The position numbers and the translations under genes are program-made. 64,000 bases of DNA from Streptomyces sp. NBC_00448. GTDB taxonomy: Bacteria; Actinomycetota; Actinomycetes; Streptomycetales; Streptomycetaceae. The stretch lies in assembly GCF_036014115.1 (NCBI RefSeq), contig NZ_CP107913.1:3227001-3291000 (forward strand), written 5' to 3'. Of the stretch, positions 32,066 through 43,299 are shown in pieces (position 1 is the stretch's first letter; each line of letters starts with the position of its first letter). A model generated the notes under the pieces. The model ran no database searches. It saw nothing but the letters and a program-made list of their open reading frames with translations, and was not told where the DNA came from.

Positions 32066-33316
32066 TCAGTCGACCAGGTCCCTGACCACGGCGTCGGCGA
32101 GCAGCCGGCCGCGCAGCGTGAGGACGGCGCGGCCCTCCGCGTAAGGGCCGGGCTCCAGGAGACCGTCCCTTACCGCGCGGGCGGCGGCCTTCGCGCCCTG
32201 TTCCGCGAGGATCGCCAGCGGGCAGCCGTCGGCGAGCCTCAGCTCCAGCAGGACCCGCTCCACCCGCCGGTCCTCCGCGCCGAGCAGTTCCCGGCCGACC
32301 CCGGGGGTGCGCCCCTCGGCGAGGGCCTGCGCGTAGGCGCCCGGGTGCTTGGCGTTCCACCAGCGCACCCCGCCGACGTGGCTGTGCGCGCCGGGACCCG
32401 CGCCCCACCAGTCCGCGCCGGTCCAGTACAGCTCGTTGTGGCGGCAGCGCGCGGCGGGCCCGGTGGCCCAGTTCGAGACCTCGTACCAGCCGAAGCCCGC
32501 GGCCGACAGCCGCTCCTCGGTGATCAGGTAGCGGTCGGCGTGCACGTCGTCGTCGGTCATCGGCACCTCGCCGCGCCGGATGCGGCGGGCCAGCCCGGTG
32601 CCCTCCTCCACGATCAGCGCGTACGCCGAGACGTGGTCGGGCTCGGCGCCGATCGCCGCGTCCAGCGACGCGTGCCAGTCCTGGTCGCTCTCGCCGGGGG
32701 TGCCGTAGATCAGGTCGAGGTTCACGTGCTCGAACCCGGCGGCGCGGGCCTCGGCGACGCACGCCTCGGGGCGGCCGGGGGTGTGCGTGCGGTCCAGCAC
32801 CTTCAGCACGTGCTGCCGGGCGCTCTGCATGCCGAACGAGATCCGGTTGAAGCCGGCGGCCCGCAGTTCGGCCAGATAGACCGGGTCGACGGACTCCGGG
32901 TTCGCCTCCGTGGTCACCTCGGCGTCGGCGGCGAGCCCGAACTCCGCCCTGATCGCGGCGAGCATCCGGCCGAGGTCGGCGGCCGGCAGCAGCGTGGGAG
33001 TGCCGCCGCCGACGAACACGGTGCTGACCTCGCGGGGGTCGTCGCCCAGCACCTTCCGGGCCAGCCGCACCTCCTCCGCCAGCACGTCCGCGTAGTTCTC
33101 CCGCGACGCCAGCGCCCCGCCCGAGCCCCGCAGCTCGCTCGCGGTGTACGTGTTGAAGTCGCAGTACCCGCACCTCGTGGCGCAGTACGGCACATGCAGG
33201 TAGAACCCGAGCGGGCGGTCTTCGACGCCCTCGAACGCGGAAGGCGGCAGACCGCCGTCCGCGGGCACGGGTTCCCCCTCGGGGAGTACGGAAGGCATTC
33301 GTCCAGTATCCGTCAC
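32066..33316 (-). CDS. hemW: Radical SAM HemW-like protein (heme chaperone)
   Basis: Radical SAM protein formerly called oxygen-independent coproporphyrinogen III oxidase-like; family members carry heme. The 416-residue product has CATRCGYC (Cys 45, 49, 52) for the 4Fe-4S cluster, GGGTPTLL, the GMQS segment and a C-terminal HemN_C region. The extra N-terminal acidic stretch (about 1-35) is common in Streptomyces. Confidence 0.92.
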   Translation of the reverse strand: MTDTGRMPSVLPEGEPVPADGGLPPSAFEGVEDRPLGFYLHVPYCATRCGYCDFNTYTASELRGSGGALASRENYADVLAEEVRLARKVLGDDPREVSTVFVGGGTPTLLPAADLGRMLAAIRAEFGLAADAEVTTEANPESVDPVYLAELRAAGFNRISFGMQSARQHVLKVLDRTHTPGRPEACVAEARAAGFEHVNLDLIYGTPGESDQDWHASLDAAIGAEPDHVSAYALIVEEGTGLARRIRRGEVPMTDDDVHADRYLITEERLSAAGFGWYEVSNWATGPAARCRHNELYWTGADWWGAGPGAHSHVGGVRWWNAKHPGAYAQALAEGRTPGVGRELLGAEDRRVERVLLELRLADGCPLAILAEQGAKAAARAVRDGLLEPGPYAEGRAVLTLRGRLLADAVVRDLVD

Positions 33317-33344
33317 CCGGGAGGAGCCCTCAGCGGCGCCGTCC

Positions 33345-35228
<1,884 letters not shown>

Positions 35229-35401
35229 GACAACCTCCGGGCCGAACGGCGTTCTTAACTCACCAGTAACCTATCCGCGATCAGGGTAGAGGCCCAGCGC
35301 CCGGCACGTAAGGGGGAACGGGCGGCGGGTCGTAAACCGTGACCGGACCCACCCGTTTCCCCGCCGCCCTCCCCGCCCGGCGGCGCGGCCTGCCCCGCGC
35401 C

Positions 35402-37285
35402 CTACTTCTTCGCCTTGGACTCCCCCTCGGAGTCGGTGGACAGCACCGCGATGAACGCCTCCTGCGGCACCTCGACGTTGCCGACCATCTTCATCCGCTT
35501 CTTGCCCTCCTTCTGCTTCTCCAGCAGCTTGCGCTTACGGGAGATGTCGCCGCCGTAGCACTTGGCGAGGACGTCCTTGCGGATGGCGCGCACCGTCTCG
35601 CGGGCGATCACCCGGGCCCCGATGGCGGCCTGGATGGGCACCTCGAAGTTCTGCCGCGGGATCAGCGCGCGCAGCTTGCCGACCAGCCGCACCCCGTAGG
35701 CGTACGCCTTGTCCTTGTGGGTGATCGCGGAGAACGCGTCGACCTTGTCGCCGTGCAGCAGGATGTCGACCTTCACCAGGTCGGCGCTCTGCTCGCCGGT
35801 GGGCTCGTAGTCCAGCGAGGCGTAGCCGCGGGTCTTGGACTTGAGCTGGTCGAAGAAGTCGAAGACGATCTCGGCCAGCGGCAGGGTGTAGCGGATCTCC
35901 ACCCGGTCCTCGGAGAGGTAGTCCATGCCGAGCAGCGAACCGCGCCGGTTCTGGCACAGCTCCATGATCGCGCCGATGAACTCGGTGGGGGCGAGCACGG
36001 TGGCGCGCACCACCGGCTCGTGCACCTCGTCGATCTTGCCCTCGGGGAACTCGCTGGGGTTGGTGACGGTGTGCTCGGCGCCGTCCTCCATCGTGACGCG
36101 GTAGACCACGTTGGGGGCGGTGGCGATCAGGTCGAGGCCGAACTCGCGCTCCAGCCGCTCCCGGATCACGTCCAGGTGCAGCAGCCCGAGGAAGCCGACC
36201 CGGAAGCCGAAGCCGAGGGCGGCGGACGTCTCGGGCTCGTAGACCAGTGCCGCGTCGTTGAGCTGGAGCTTGTCCAGGGCCTCGCGCAGCTCGGGGTAGT
36301 CGGAGCCGTCCAGCGGATACAGGCCGGAGAAGACCATCGGCTTGGGGTCCTTGTAGCCGCCCAGCGCCTCGGTGGCGCCGGCGGCCTGGGTGGTGATGGT
36401 GTCACCGACCTTGGACTGCCGGACGTCCTTCACCCCGGTGATCAGGTAGCCGACCTCGCCCACGCCCAGGCCGTCGGCGGCGAGCATCTCCGGGGAGTTG
36501 GTGCCGATCTCCAGCAGCTCGTGCACCGCGCCGGTGGACATCATCCTGATCCGCTCGCGCTTGGTGAGCTGCCCGTCGATCACCCGGACGTAGGTGACCA
36601 CGCCGCGGTAGGAGTCGTAGACCGAGTCGAAGATCATCGCGCGGGCCGGGGCGTCGGCGACGCCCACCGGGGCCGGCACGTCGCGGACCACCCGGTCCAG
36701 CAGCGCGTCCACGCCGACACCGGTCTTCGCCGAGACCCGCAGCACGTCGGCGGGGTCGCAGCCGATCAGGTTGGCCAGCTCCTCGGCGAACTTCTCCGGC
36801 TGGGCGGCGGGCAGGTCGATCTTGTTGAGCACCGGCACGATGGTGAGGTCGTTCTCCATCGCGAGGTAGAGGTTGGCGAGCGTCTGCGCCTCGATGCCCT
36901 GGGCCGCGTCGACCAGCAGGACCGTGCCCTCGCAGGCGGCCAGCGAGCGGGACACCTCGTAGGTGAAGTCCACGTGGCCGGGGGTGTCGATCATGTTCAG
37001 GATGTGGGTGCGGCCCTGGCCGTCACCGGCGGTCGGCGCCCACGGCAGCCGGACGGCCTGCGACTTGATGGTGATGCCGCGCTCGCGCTCGATGTCCATC
37101 CGGTCGAGGTACTGGGCGCGCATCTGCCGCTGGTCGACGACTCCGGTGAGCTGGAGCATCCGGTCGGCCAGCGTCGACTTGCCGTGGTCGATGTGGGCGA
37201 TGATGCAGAAGTTCCGGATCAGCGCCGGGTCGGTACGGCTCGGCTCCGGGACGTCGTGCGGCAGAGGGGAAGGGGTCGCGGGCAC
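35402..37285 (-). CDS. lepA: Elongation factor 4 (LepA)
   Basis: Ribosomal GTPase that acts during translation initiation/elongation. About 627 residues from GTG 37285. G1 [10 protein letters not shown]3 DTPGHVDF and G4 NKID are visible, followed by EF-G-like domains and the LepA-specific C-terminus with KMKRMGKK-like [18 protein letters not shown]. The start is chosen from family length; a longer in-frame extension to 37369 has no support. It is divergent from rpsT, as usual in actinobacteria. Confidence 0.95.
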   Translation of the reverse strand: MPATPSPLPHDVPEPSRTDPALIRNFCIIAHIDHGKSTLADRMLQLTGVVDQRQMRAQYLDRMDIERERGITIKSQAVRLPWAPTAGDGQGRTHILNMIDTPGHVDFTYEVSRSLAACEGTVLLVDAAQGIEAQTLANLYLAMENDLTIVPVLNKIDLPAAQPEKFAEELANLIGCDPADVLRVSAKTGVGVDALLDRVVRDVPAPVGVADAPARAMIFDSVYDSYRGVVTYVRVIDGQLTKRERIRMMSTGAVHELLEIGTNSPEMLAADGLGVGEVGYLITGVKDVRQSKVGDTITTQAAGATEALGGYKDPKPMVFSGLYPLDGSDYPELREALDKLQLNDAALVYEPETSAALGFGFRVGFLGLLHLDVIRERLEREFGLDLIATAPNVVYRVTMEDGAEHTVTNPSEFPEGKIDEVHEPVVRATVLAPTEFIGAIMELCQNRRGSLLGMDYLSEDRVEIRYTLPLAEIVFDFFDQLKSKTRGYASLDYEPTGEQSADLVKVDILLHGDKVDAFSAITHKDKAYAYGVRLVGKLRALIPRQNFEVPIQAAIGARVIARETVRAIRKDVLAKCYGGDISRKRKLLEKQKEGKKRMKMVGNVEVPQEAFIAVLSTDSEGESKAKK

Positions 37286-37397
37286 GCGGGGTCCAGTTTC
37301 TTGAGAACGTGAGGGTCGAGGGAGCGTCGGAGAACATCGGAGAGCGTCGGGGTGCGGACTGTCCCCCATAGTCCCATGGCCGGGGGGCGGGCACGGT

Positions 37398-37427
37398 TTG
37401 GGAGCGCGCGTGCGCTGCTGGTAGCCT
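37398..37427 (+). promoter_or_regulatory. Predicted rpsT promoter
   Basis: TTGGGA (37398-37403), 18 bases, TAGCCT (37422-37427): a good match to the main Streptomyces sigma factor pattern, 100 bases before the rpsT GTG. Confidence 0.6.
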
Positions 37428-37526
37428 GGACCGCTGCGTCTCGTGCCCTCTACCCGAGGCGCGCACTCCTGGTAGACACGCCGACGGCATCAGCCGGCGG
37501 CCAGACGAACCTGAGAAGGCTCTTTC

Positions 37527-37793
37527 GTGGCGAACATCAAGTCCCAGATCAAGCGCAACAAGACCAACGAGAAGGCGCGCCTGCGCAACAAGGCCGTCAA
37601 GTCCGAGCTGAAGACCGCGATCCGTCGCACCCGCGAGGCCGTCGCGGCCGGTGACAGCGCGAAGGCCGACGCCGCCGCGCGCGCCGCCGCCAAGAAGCTC
37701 GACAAGGCCGTGAGCAAGGGCGTCATCCACAAGAACCAGGCCGCCAACAAGAAGTCGGCGCTGGCTCAGTCGGTCTCCGCGCTCCAGGGCTGA
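37527..37793 (+). CDS. rpsT: 30S ribosomal protein S20
   Basis: An 88-residue, highly basic three-helix protein that binds 16S r[40 protein letters not shown] and [17 protein letters not shown] are diagnostic. GTG start with GAGAAGG upstream. Confidence 0.97.
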   Translation: MANIKSQIKRNKTNEKARLRNKAVKSELKTAIRRTREAVAAGDSAKADAAARAAAKKLDKAVSKGVIHKNQAANKKSALAQSVSALQG

Positions 37794-37996
37794 ACCACCC
37801 GCACCACCACGTTCCACGGCCGTACGGCCGCGCGCCCCTGACCGGGGCCGGCGCGTCCGCACGACCACGCGTCATGGATCGCGGCACCGCCGGCAACCGG
37901 ACTCAGCGGCCCCTCTACCGCCCGGACCGGCATCGCCCCGACCACGTGCGTCGCACGCGGACGTTCGCCACGTGCCTGCGGCGCCCGACGTACTTC

Positions 37997-38030
37997 GAGA
38001 GCCCGCCCGGGTCCGCCCGGGCGGGCTCTC
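37997..38030. terminator. Strong hairpin downstream of rpsT
   Basis: Perfect 14-bp arms 37997-38010 and 38017-38030 (GAGAGCCCGCCCGG and its complement) around six bases. It lies 200 bases after rpsT in a 326-base gap where I see no gene, and probably ends the rpsT transcript. Confidence 0.65.
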
Positions 38031-38119
38031 GCACGTTCGGGTCGCGACGGGGTCACGGGTACGTGTGCGTTCCGTGACCGCCCGTCGCCGCAGGGGCAGC
38101 GCGCCGATATTCTCACCGC

Positions 38120-38986
38120 ATGTCGACGCCGCCCGAGCAGCCGAGCCCCAACCCCTACCAGCAGCCCACGCCCGGCCAGGGCCAGGGCCCTGGCCCGATA
38201 CCCCCGCAGCCGCCGGTCGGTGGATACGGGACCCCGGTGCCGGCCCAGCACAACCCCTACGCCCAGCCCGGAGCGTACGGGCAGCCGGGCGCCGCGCAGC
38301 AGCCGCCGACGCAGGGCTACTACATGCAGCCGGGTGCGCCCGGGGCACCGGGGATGCCGGGGGCACCGCGGACCTCCGGCGGGGCCGGGCGGGCGGTGCT
38401 GTGGGCGGTGGTCGGCGCGGCGGTGGCGTCCGCGCTGTGGGGCGGCGGGGTGCTGCTGCTCGGCAAGGACTCCTCGGCCAAGGCCGACCTGCGCGGATAC
38501 ACGGTGAAGGACAACCTCTGCGACACCGAGGACGTGTCCGCCTTCACCACGCAGTACCCGCAGAAGGACGACGACCCGACGTCGTACACCACCAAGACCG
38601 CCACGGTCGACGAGATGTACTGCGACCAGAGCCTCAAGCGGGAGACGTCCTCCCTCTCCGACGCCTACCTGTACGTCGATGTGACCCTGCACCACAAGAC
38701 GGACCCGAAAGCGGAGTTCGCCGACACCTGGCGCAGCTACACCCAGCGGCACCAGCAGTACAAGATCTCGACCGTCGCCGGCATCGGGCAGGAGGCGTAC
38801 CTGCTGACGGAGGACGAGAGCAGCAGCCAGTACGTCACCCTCGCGGTCCGCGACGGCTGGATGACGTACACGATGAGCTGGAGTTCCTACAGCGTCGGCA
38901 CGAGCAGCGACGACTCCACGACCGTCGACGAGGCCGCCACCATGGTGAAGACGGCGACGCGGGCGACGCTGCCGAAGCTGAAGTAG
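38120..38986 (+). CDS. Proline-rich single-span membrane protein
   Basis: A 288-residue protein: a Pro/Gln/Gly/Tyr-rich cytoplasmic N-terminus (about 1-88), one membrane helix (about 92-113) and an extracytoplasmic domain with three Cys (CDTEDVS, EMYCDQ) and Asp/Thr-rich stretches. No known domain in the outer part. The ATG follows TATTCT by six bases, so a leaderless message is likely. Function unknown; such proteins are common in Streptomyces envelopes. Confidence 0.8.
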   Translation: MSTPPEQPSPNPYQQPTPGQGQGPGPIPPQPPVGGYGTPVPAQHNPYAQPGAYGQPGAAQQPPTQGYYMQPGAPGAPGMPGAPRTSGGAGRAVLWAVVGAAVASALWGGGVLLLGKDSSAKADLRGYTVKDNLCDTEDVSAFTTQYPQKDDDPTSYTTKTATVDEMYCDQSLKRETSSLSDAYLYVDVTLHHKTDPKAEFADTWRSYTQRHQQYKISTVAGIGQEAYLLTEDESSSQYVTLAVRDGWMTYTMSWSSYSVGTSSDDSTTVDEAATMVKTATRATLPKLK

Positions 38987-39074
38987 CGGGCCGGGCCCGG
39001 ATACGAAGGCGGGCGGCGACCGCGGCTCGGGCAGCGCGGGCGGCTCGGGTCTGGCGGGTGGGCCGGGCCGGCGG

Positions 39075-40061
39075 TCAGGTGCGGGAGCGGGCGGCGCGGG
39101 CGATGGTGACCACGGCCTTCTCCAGGGCGTAGGCGGGGTCGGCGGCCCCGCCCTTCACGGCGGCGTCCGCGTCGGCGACCGCGCGCAGGGCGACCGAGAC
39201 GCCGTCCGCGGTCCAGCCGCGCATCTGCTGCCTGACCCGGTCGATCTTCCAGGGCGGCATGCCGAGATCGCGGGCGAGCTGGCCCGGGTTGGCGCCGCGC
39301 GGCGCGGAGGCGAGCTTGCCGATCGACCGCACACCCGAGGCGAGCGCGAAGGTGATGCCGGGCAGCGGCTGGCCGACGGACAGCGCCCAGCGCAGCCGCT
39401 CCAGCGCCTCGGCGGTGCGCCCGGTCACCGCGAGGTCGGCGACCTCGAAGCCGGTGGCCTCGGCCCGCCCGGTGTAGTAGCGGGCCACCACGTCGACATC
39501 GATGGTGCCGTCCACATCGGCGGTCAACTGGGTGCAGGCGCTGGCGAGTTCGCGCAGGTCGCTGCCGATGGAGTCGACCAGCGCCTGGGCCGCCTCCGGG
39601 GTCGCGGACCGGCCGAGGGTCCGGAACTCCTGCCGGACGAACCCGAGCCGGTCGGCGGGCTTGGTCATCTTCGGGCAGGCCACCTCGCGCGCGCCGGCCT
39701 TGCGGGCCGCGTCCAGCAGCGCCTTGCCCTTGGCGCCGCCGGCGTGCAGCAGGACCAGGATGATCTCCTCGGCGGGCGCGGCCAGATACGCCTTGATGTC
39801 CTTCACGGAGTCCGCGGAGACGTCGTGCGCGTTGCGCACCACGATCACCTTGCGCTCGGCGAACAGCGACGGGCTGGTCAGCTCCGCGAGCGTGCCCGGC
39901 TGCACCGCCTCCGGCGGCAGGTCCCGCACATCGGTGTCCGGGTCGGCGGCCTTGGCGGCGGTCACCACCTCGCGCACCGCGCGGTCCAGCAGCAGGTCCT
40001 CCTGGCCGACGGCAAGCGTCAGCGGGGCGAGTACGTCGTCTGAAGCGGTCTTCCTGGCCAT
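39075..40061 (-). CDS. holA: DNA polymerase III delta subunit
   Basis: Clamp-loader subunit that opens the sliding clamp. The 328-residue product (ATG 40061; 40073 is an alternative) has the N-terminal LTLAVGQEDLLLDRAVREVV, FAERKVIVVRNAHD, an AAA-like core with SDLRELASACTQL and the C-terminal collar domain with PPWKIDRVRQQMRGW. Typical length. Confidence 0.93.
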   Translation of the reverse strand: MARKTASDDVLAPLTLAVGQEDLLLDRAVREVVTAAKAADPDTDVRDLPPEAVQPGTLAELTSPSLFAERKVIVVRNAHDVSADSVKDIKAYLAAPAEEIILVLLHAGGAKGKALLDAARKAGAREVACPKMTKPADRLGFVRQEFRTLGRSATPEAAQALVDSIGSDLRELASACTQLTADVDGTIDVDVVARYYTGRAEATGFEVADLAVTGRTAEALERLRWALSVGQPLPGITFALASGVRSIGKLASAPRGANPGQLARDLGMPPWKIDRVRQQMRGWTADGVSVALRAVADADAAVKGGAADPAYALEKAVVTIARAARSRT

Positions 40062-40168
40062 CGCGACCAGCATCCCACGCGGCACCGACAACACCGTCCT
40101 CCGCCCGCGCTTCTCCCGTCCCCTCGCCCGGGTTCAACCGTCGGCGGACGCTCGGGCACAATGCCGGG

Positions 40169-40426
40169 GTGAGCGACGTACGACATGTCCTGGTGCTGCC
40201 CGAACGCGACGCGGCCGAGGAGGTCGCCGAACTCCTCTCCGACCTCTTCGACCTGCCCGGCGAGCCACGCGTCCTGCGCGACGCCCTCGCCGGCGAGGAC
40301 GACGCCGAGGACGCCCAGTGGCTGGTGGTCGTCGAGGACGACGACGACCTCCTCGACCCGGCGGCACTCGACGAGATGGCCGGGCGGCTGGGCGGCTGGC
40401 TGGAAGAGGACCGCGAGGAGCTGTAG
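40169..40426 (+). CDS. Small acidic actinobacterial protein
   Basis: An 85-residue, very acidic protein (VRHVLVLPERDAAEEVAEL, QWLVVVEDDDDLLDPAALDEMAGRLGGWLEED). The pattern suggests a beta-alpha fold with a conserved Trp-Leu-Val core. No function known to me. GTG start close behind CACAAT, probably leaderless; divergent from holA. Confidence 0.75.
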   Translation: MSDVRHVLVLPERDAAEEVAELLSDLFDLPGEPRVLRDALAGEDDAEDAQWLVVVEDDDDLLDPAALDEMAGRLGGWLEEDREEL

Positions 40427-40510
40427 GCGGGGAGAGCGGGCGGCGGAGGGCGGCCGGGCGCGGCGGGGAGAGCGGAGAGCGGCCGGGCGCGGGTCGGGCG
40501 GCCGATCGGC

Positions 40511-41821
40511 TCACGCCGCGGCGGCAGTCGGCACGCCGGCGTCGGCCTCCGGGTCCTCGGCCTTTTCCGGCAGTGCGCGCATCCGCGGTATCGGCGACGG
40601 CAGCAGCCACAGGGCGCCCAGGACACCCCCGACGGTCGCCACCCACAGGGTCGGCCGCAGTCCCAGGGTGCTGCCGAGCAGGCCGCCGGCCAGCGCGCCC
40701 AGCGGCCGCACCCCGTAGTTGACCATCCGGAACGCGCCGCTGACCCGCGACCTCAGCGCGTCGGGTACGAGCGCGGCCTGGAACGACCCGCTGCCGATGT
40801 CCAGCAGCATCAGCCCGACGCCGGACAGGAACTCGGCCCCGAACAGCGCGGCCAGGACCAGCAACCGCGGCCCGCCCGCCAGCGGCACCAGCACCAGCGG
40901 CGCGGGGAACCCGACGAAGCCGAGCAGCACCGTCGGGCCGATGCCGATCCGCCGCACCACCCGCCCGGTCACGAACGCCCCCAGCAGCCCACCGACCGCC
41001 CCCGCACCGAGCACCACACCCAACGTGCCCGCGCTCAATCCGAGTTGCTCGACCGCGTAGAGCACCATCAGCGCGTGGAAGACGAAGTTGAAGAAGTTCA
41101 CCGTGGCCGCGCCCGCCACCAGCGCGCGCATGGCACGGGAGCGGGCGATGAACCGCAGCCCGGCCGAGAAGTGGCCCTTGCGCGGTGCGGCGGGCGGCGG
41201 CTCGACAGGGGCGATACGGGCCAGCAGGCCGGCCGAGCACACGTACGACAGCGCGTCCACGAACAGCGCCAGCGGCGCCGCGAGCACCTGCACCAGCAGC
41301 CCGCCGACGCTCGGCCCGGCGACGAACGAGAACGCCCTGCTGCCGTTGACCAGCGTGCTGCCCTGGACGTACTCCTCCGGTTCGACCAGCGAGACGAACA
41401 GCGCGGCGTTGCAGACGTCGAAGACCACCGACAGCGTGCCGACCAGGAAGACCACCGCGTACATCTGCGGCAGGGAGAGGTGGCCGAGGGCGTAGGCGAG
41501 CGGGAGCGAGGCCATGAGAGCGGCCCGGCCGAGGTCGGCGGCGATCATCACCTGACGGCGCCGCCCCCTGCGGTCGACCAAGGCACCCGCGGTCAGCGAG
41601 AAGAGAAGCGCGGGCAGCAGCCCGGCCATCGACAACCAGCCCATCTCGGCCGCGTCCACGTGCAGCACCAGCACGGCGGCGAGCGGCACCGCGAGGAAGG
41701 TCACCTGGTCCCCGAAGAGCGAGACCGTCTGCCCGGTCCAGTACCGCCGGAAGGCCCGCTCCCCCAACAGCTCCGGTACCCGAGCCGCCACCCCGCGCCG
41801 CAGCGCACCGCCGCCGTTCAC
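40511..41821 (-). CDS. MFS transporter
   Basis: A 436-residue membrane protein with about 12 hydrophobic segments; the opening GERAFRRYWTGQTVSLFGDQVTFLAVPLAAVL and the loop DRRGRRRQVMIAADLGRA are typical of the MFS_3/Bcr-like multidrug exporter group. The GTG overlaps the stop of the ArsR-type gene (GTGA, 41818-41821), so regulator and pump form one operon. Confidence 0.9.
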   Translation of the reverse strand: MNGGGALRRGVAARVPELLGERAFRRYWTGQTVSLFGDQVTFLAVPLAAVLVLHVDAAEMGWLSMAGLLPALLFSLTAGALVDRRGRRRQVMIAADLGRAALMASLPLAYALGHLSLPQMYAVVFLVGTLSVVFDVCNAALFVSLVEPEEYVQGSTLVNGSRAFSFVAGPSVGGLLVQVLAAPLALFVDALSYVCSAGLLARIAPVEPPPAAPRKGHFSAGLRFIARSRAMRALVAGAATVNFFNFVFHALMVLYAVEQLGLSAGTLGVVLGAGAVGGLLGAFVTGRVVRRIGIGPTVLLGFVGFPAPLVLVPLAGGPRLLVLAALFGAEFLSGVGLMLLDIGSGSFQAALVPDALRSRVSGAFRMVNYGVRPLGALAGGLLGSTLGLRPTLWVATVGGVLGALWLLPSPIPRMRALPEKAEDPEADAGVPTAAAA

Positions 41822-42453
41822 GACCGCTCCCCGCTCTCCGTCCCGGCGCCGGCACCGTCGGCGGGGCCGGCGGGTTCGGGCTCCACGAAGGCGATCTGGA
41901 GCCAGGGCACCCGGCGGGCGCTCTCCGGGCGGAGCGCCGGGTCGGCGCCGCGGTCGGCGAACTCGGCGAGCAGCCCGGCCATCCGCTTCCCCAGCGCGCT
42001 CAGCTCCTCCGCGGTCAGGTAGAGCGTGGTGTCCGTGAACACCTCCGCCTCCTGCCACGCGCGCGGCAGCTCCCGGCGCGCGTCCTGCGCCCGCGCCATG
42101 CGGTGGAAGTAGTTCTCCGCGACGGCCGCGGTCAGTGCCTCGGCCGCCGCCGCGACCGCGGGGTCCTCCGCGTACCCGGGCCAGTCCGTGAACTGCGCCG
42201 TGGCCCGCCACGGCTTCTCCCGGCCCGGCCCCTCCGGGTCGTCCTCCTCCGCGAGCCCGTACTTGGCCAGGACCCGCAGGTGGTACGAGCAGCTCGCGAC
42301 GGACTCCCCGGTCAGTTGCGCCGCCCGGGTCGCCGTGAGCGGCCCTTCCCGCCTGAGCAGCCCGGACAGCGCCATCCGGGTCGGATGCGCGTACGCCCGC
42401 AGCGCTCGGGGGTCGGTGAGCTGGACCGAGGACTGTGCCGGCTTCTCCGTCAT
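41818..42453 (-). CDS. ArsR-like winged-helix regulator
   Basis: A 211-residue protein: winged helix (about 10-85; LRAYAHPTRMALSGLLRREGPLTATRAAQLTGESVASCSYHLRVL shown only in part here by its ends) and a C-terminal helical region. It probably controls itself and the coupled MFS pump. No metal-binding Cys pair typical of arsenic sensors is evident, so the signal is unknown. Confidence 0.88.
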   Translation of the reverse strand: MTEKPAQSSVQLTDPRALRAYAHPTRMALSGLLRREGPLTATRAAQLTGESVASCSYHLRVLAKYGLAEEDDPEGPGREKPWRATAQFTDWPGYAEDPAVAAAAEALTAAVAENYFHRMARAQDARRELPRAWQEAEVFTDTTLYLTAEELSALGKRMAGLLAEFADRGADPALRPESARRVPWLQIAFVEPEPAGPADGAGAGTESGERS

Positions 42454-42525
42454 GCGTATAAAGGTATCTTTAGAAAGAAGTGCTTACAAGGGTTCCTTGC
42501 TCAAGGGTTCTTTAGGGTCGCTGCG
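42454..42525 (-). promoter_or_regulatory. AT-rich promoter region with direct repeats before the ArsR-MFS operon
   Basis: CAAGGGTTC occurs at 42487-42495 and 42502-42510 and is followed towards the gene by TTTCTAAAG and TATAC. This is the most AT-rich stretch in its surroundings and is the likely operator/promoter. Confidence 0.5.
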
Positions 42526-42602
42526 GGGAGCCCGGGCGGGGTGCGGCATGCGGTGAGGTCCGGCACCGACTTGGCCCTGCAGCATTCCGGCCCGAGGGCA
42601 GG

Positions 42603-43202
42603 TCAGGGACGGTCGCCCACGAGAGCGAGCGCGCGGGCCTCGGGAACTCCCAGCATCAGCAGGCTCGTGATCGTCGCCGCGCGGGCGCCGACGGTCCCGT
42701 TCGACAGGTCGCTGTCCGCGATGGCGAACACGACGCCGTAGGCGACCTGACTCAGAATGCCCGCCGGCAGGTGCTGTGCGAACACGCCACCGTCCTGGCC
42801 CCGTTTCACGAGGTCGGCGAGGAGCTCGTCGACCGGCCCGAGCAGGGCGTGGATCGCCTCGCCATACTCGCCACGGCGCAGCGCCAGCAGCACTCGGTAC
42901 CGGTGCGCCACCGGCCAGACGCGGGCGACGAACTCGCCCCACGCCGCGTCCGCTTCCGCGCCTGCGGCGCTGACGTCGGCGAGCACGGCCGTCATCTCGG
43001 CAACGGCCCGCTCCGTGAGCGTCCGAACCAGGTCGAGGCGCGAGGGGAAATGGCCGTAGACCGTGCGACGGACGACGCCCGCGGCGGCGGCGATGTCGCC
43101 CATTCCGGCGTCGGGGTCCTCTCCCAGCACATCGAGGGCGACGTCGAGGATGCGATCGCGCGTCTCGTTCATCGAGCGCGCACGGGAGGACTCGGTGGGC
43201 AC
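42603..43202 (-). CDS. TetR-family regulator
   Basis: A 199-residue protein from GTG 43202: N-terminal TetR helix-turn-helix (MNETRDRILDVALDVLG, GMGDIAAAAGVVRRTVYGHFPSR) and a ligand-binding C-domain. It is divergent from an epoxide hydrolase gene, with two palindromes matching each other in the 97-base gap, so it most likely represses both. Confidence 0.88.
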   Translation of the reverse strand: MPTESSRARSMNETRDRILDVALDVLGEDPDAGMGDIAAAAGVVRRTVYGHFPSRLDLVRTLTERAVAEMTAVLADVSAAGAEADAAWGEFVARVWPVAHRYRVLLALRRGEYGEAIHALLGPVDELLADLVKRGQDGGVFAQHLPAGILSQVAYGVVFAIADSDLSNGTVGARAATITSLLMLGVPEARALALVGDRP

Positions 43203-43212
43203 AACACCATTG

Positions 43213-43256
43213 TTGCACACCAGTGTGCAACGACGTAGGCTGCACACCAGTGTGCA
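43213..43256. promoter_or_regulatory. Paired palindromic operators (TetR)
   Basis: TTGCACACCAGTGTGCAA (43213-43230) and TGCACACCAGTGTGCA (43241-43256) share the same core palindrome, centres 27 bp apart. A third, half-matching TTGCACTGTGC lies at 43264-43274. The arrangement fits binding of two TetR dimers. Confidence 0.8.
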
Positions 43257-43299
43257 ATGAAGAGTTGCACTGTGCTTCGAAGCTCAGGAGAAGAGGGCA

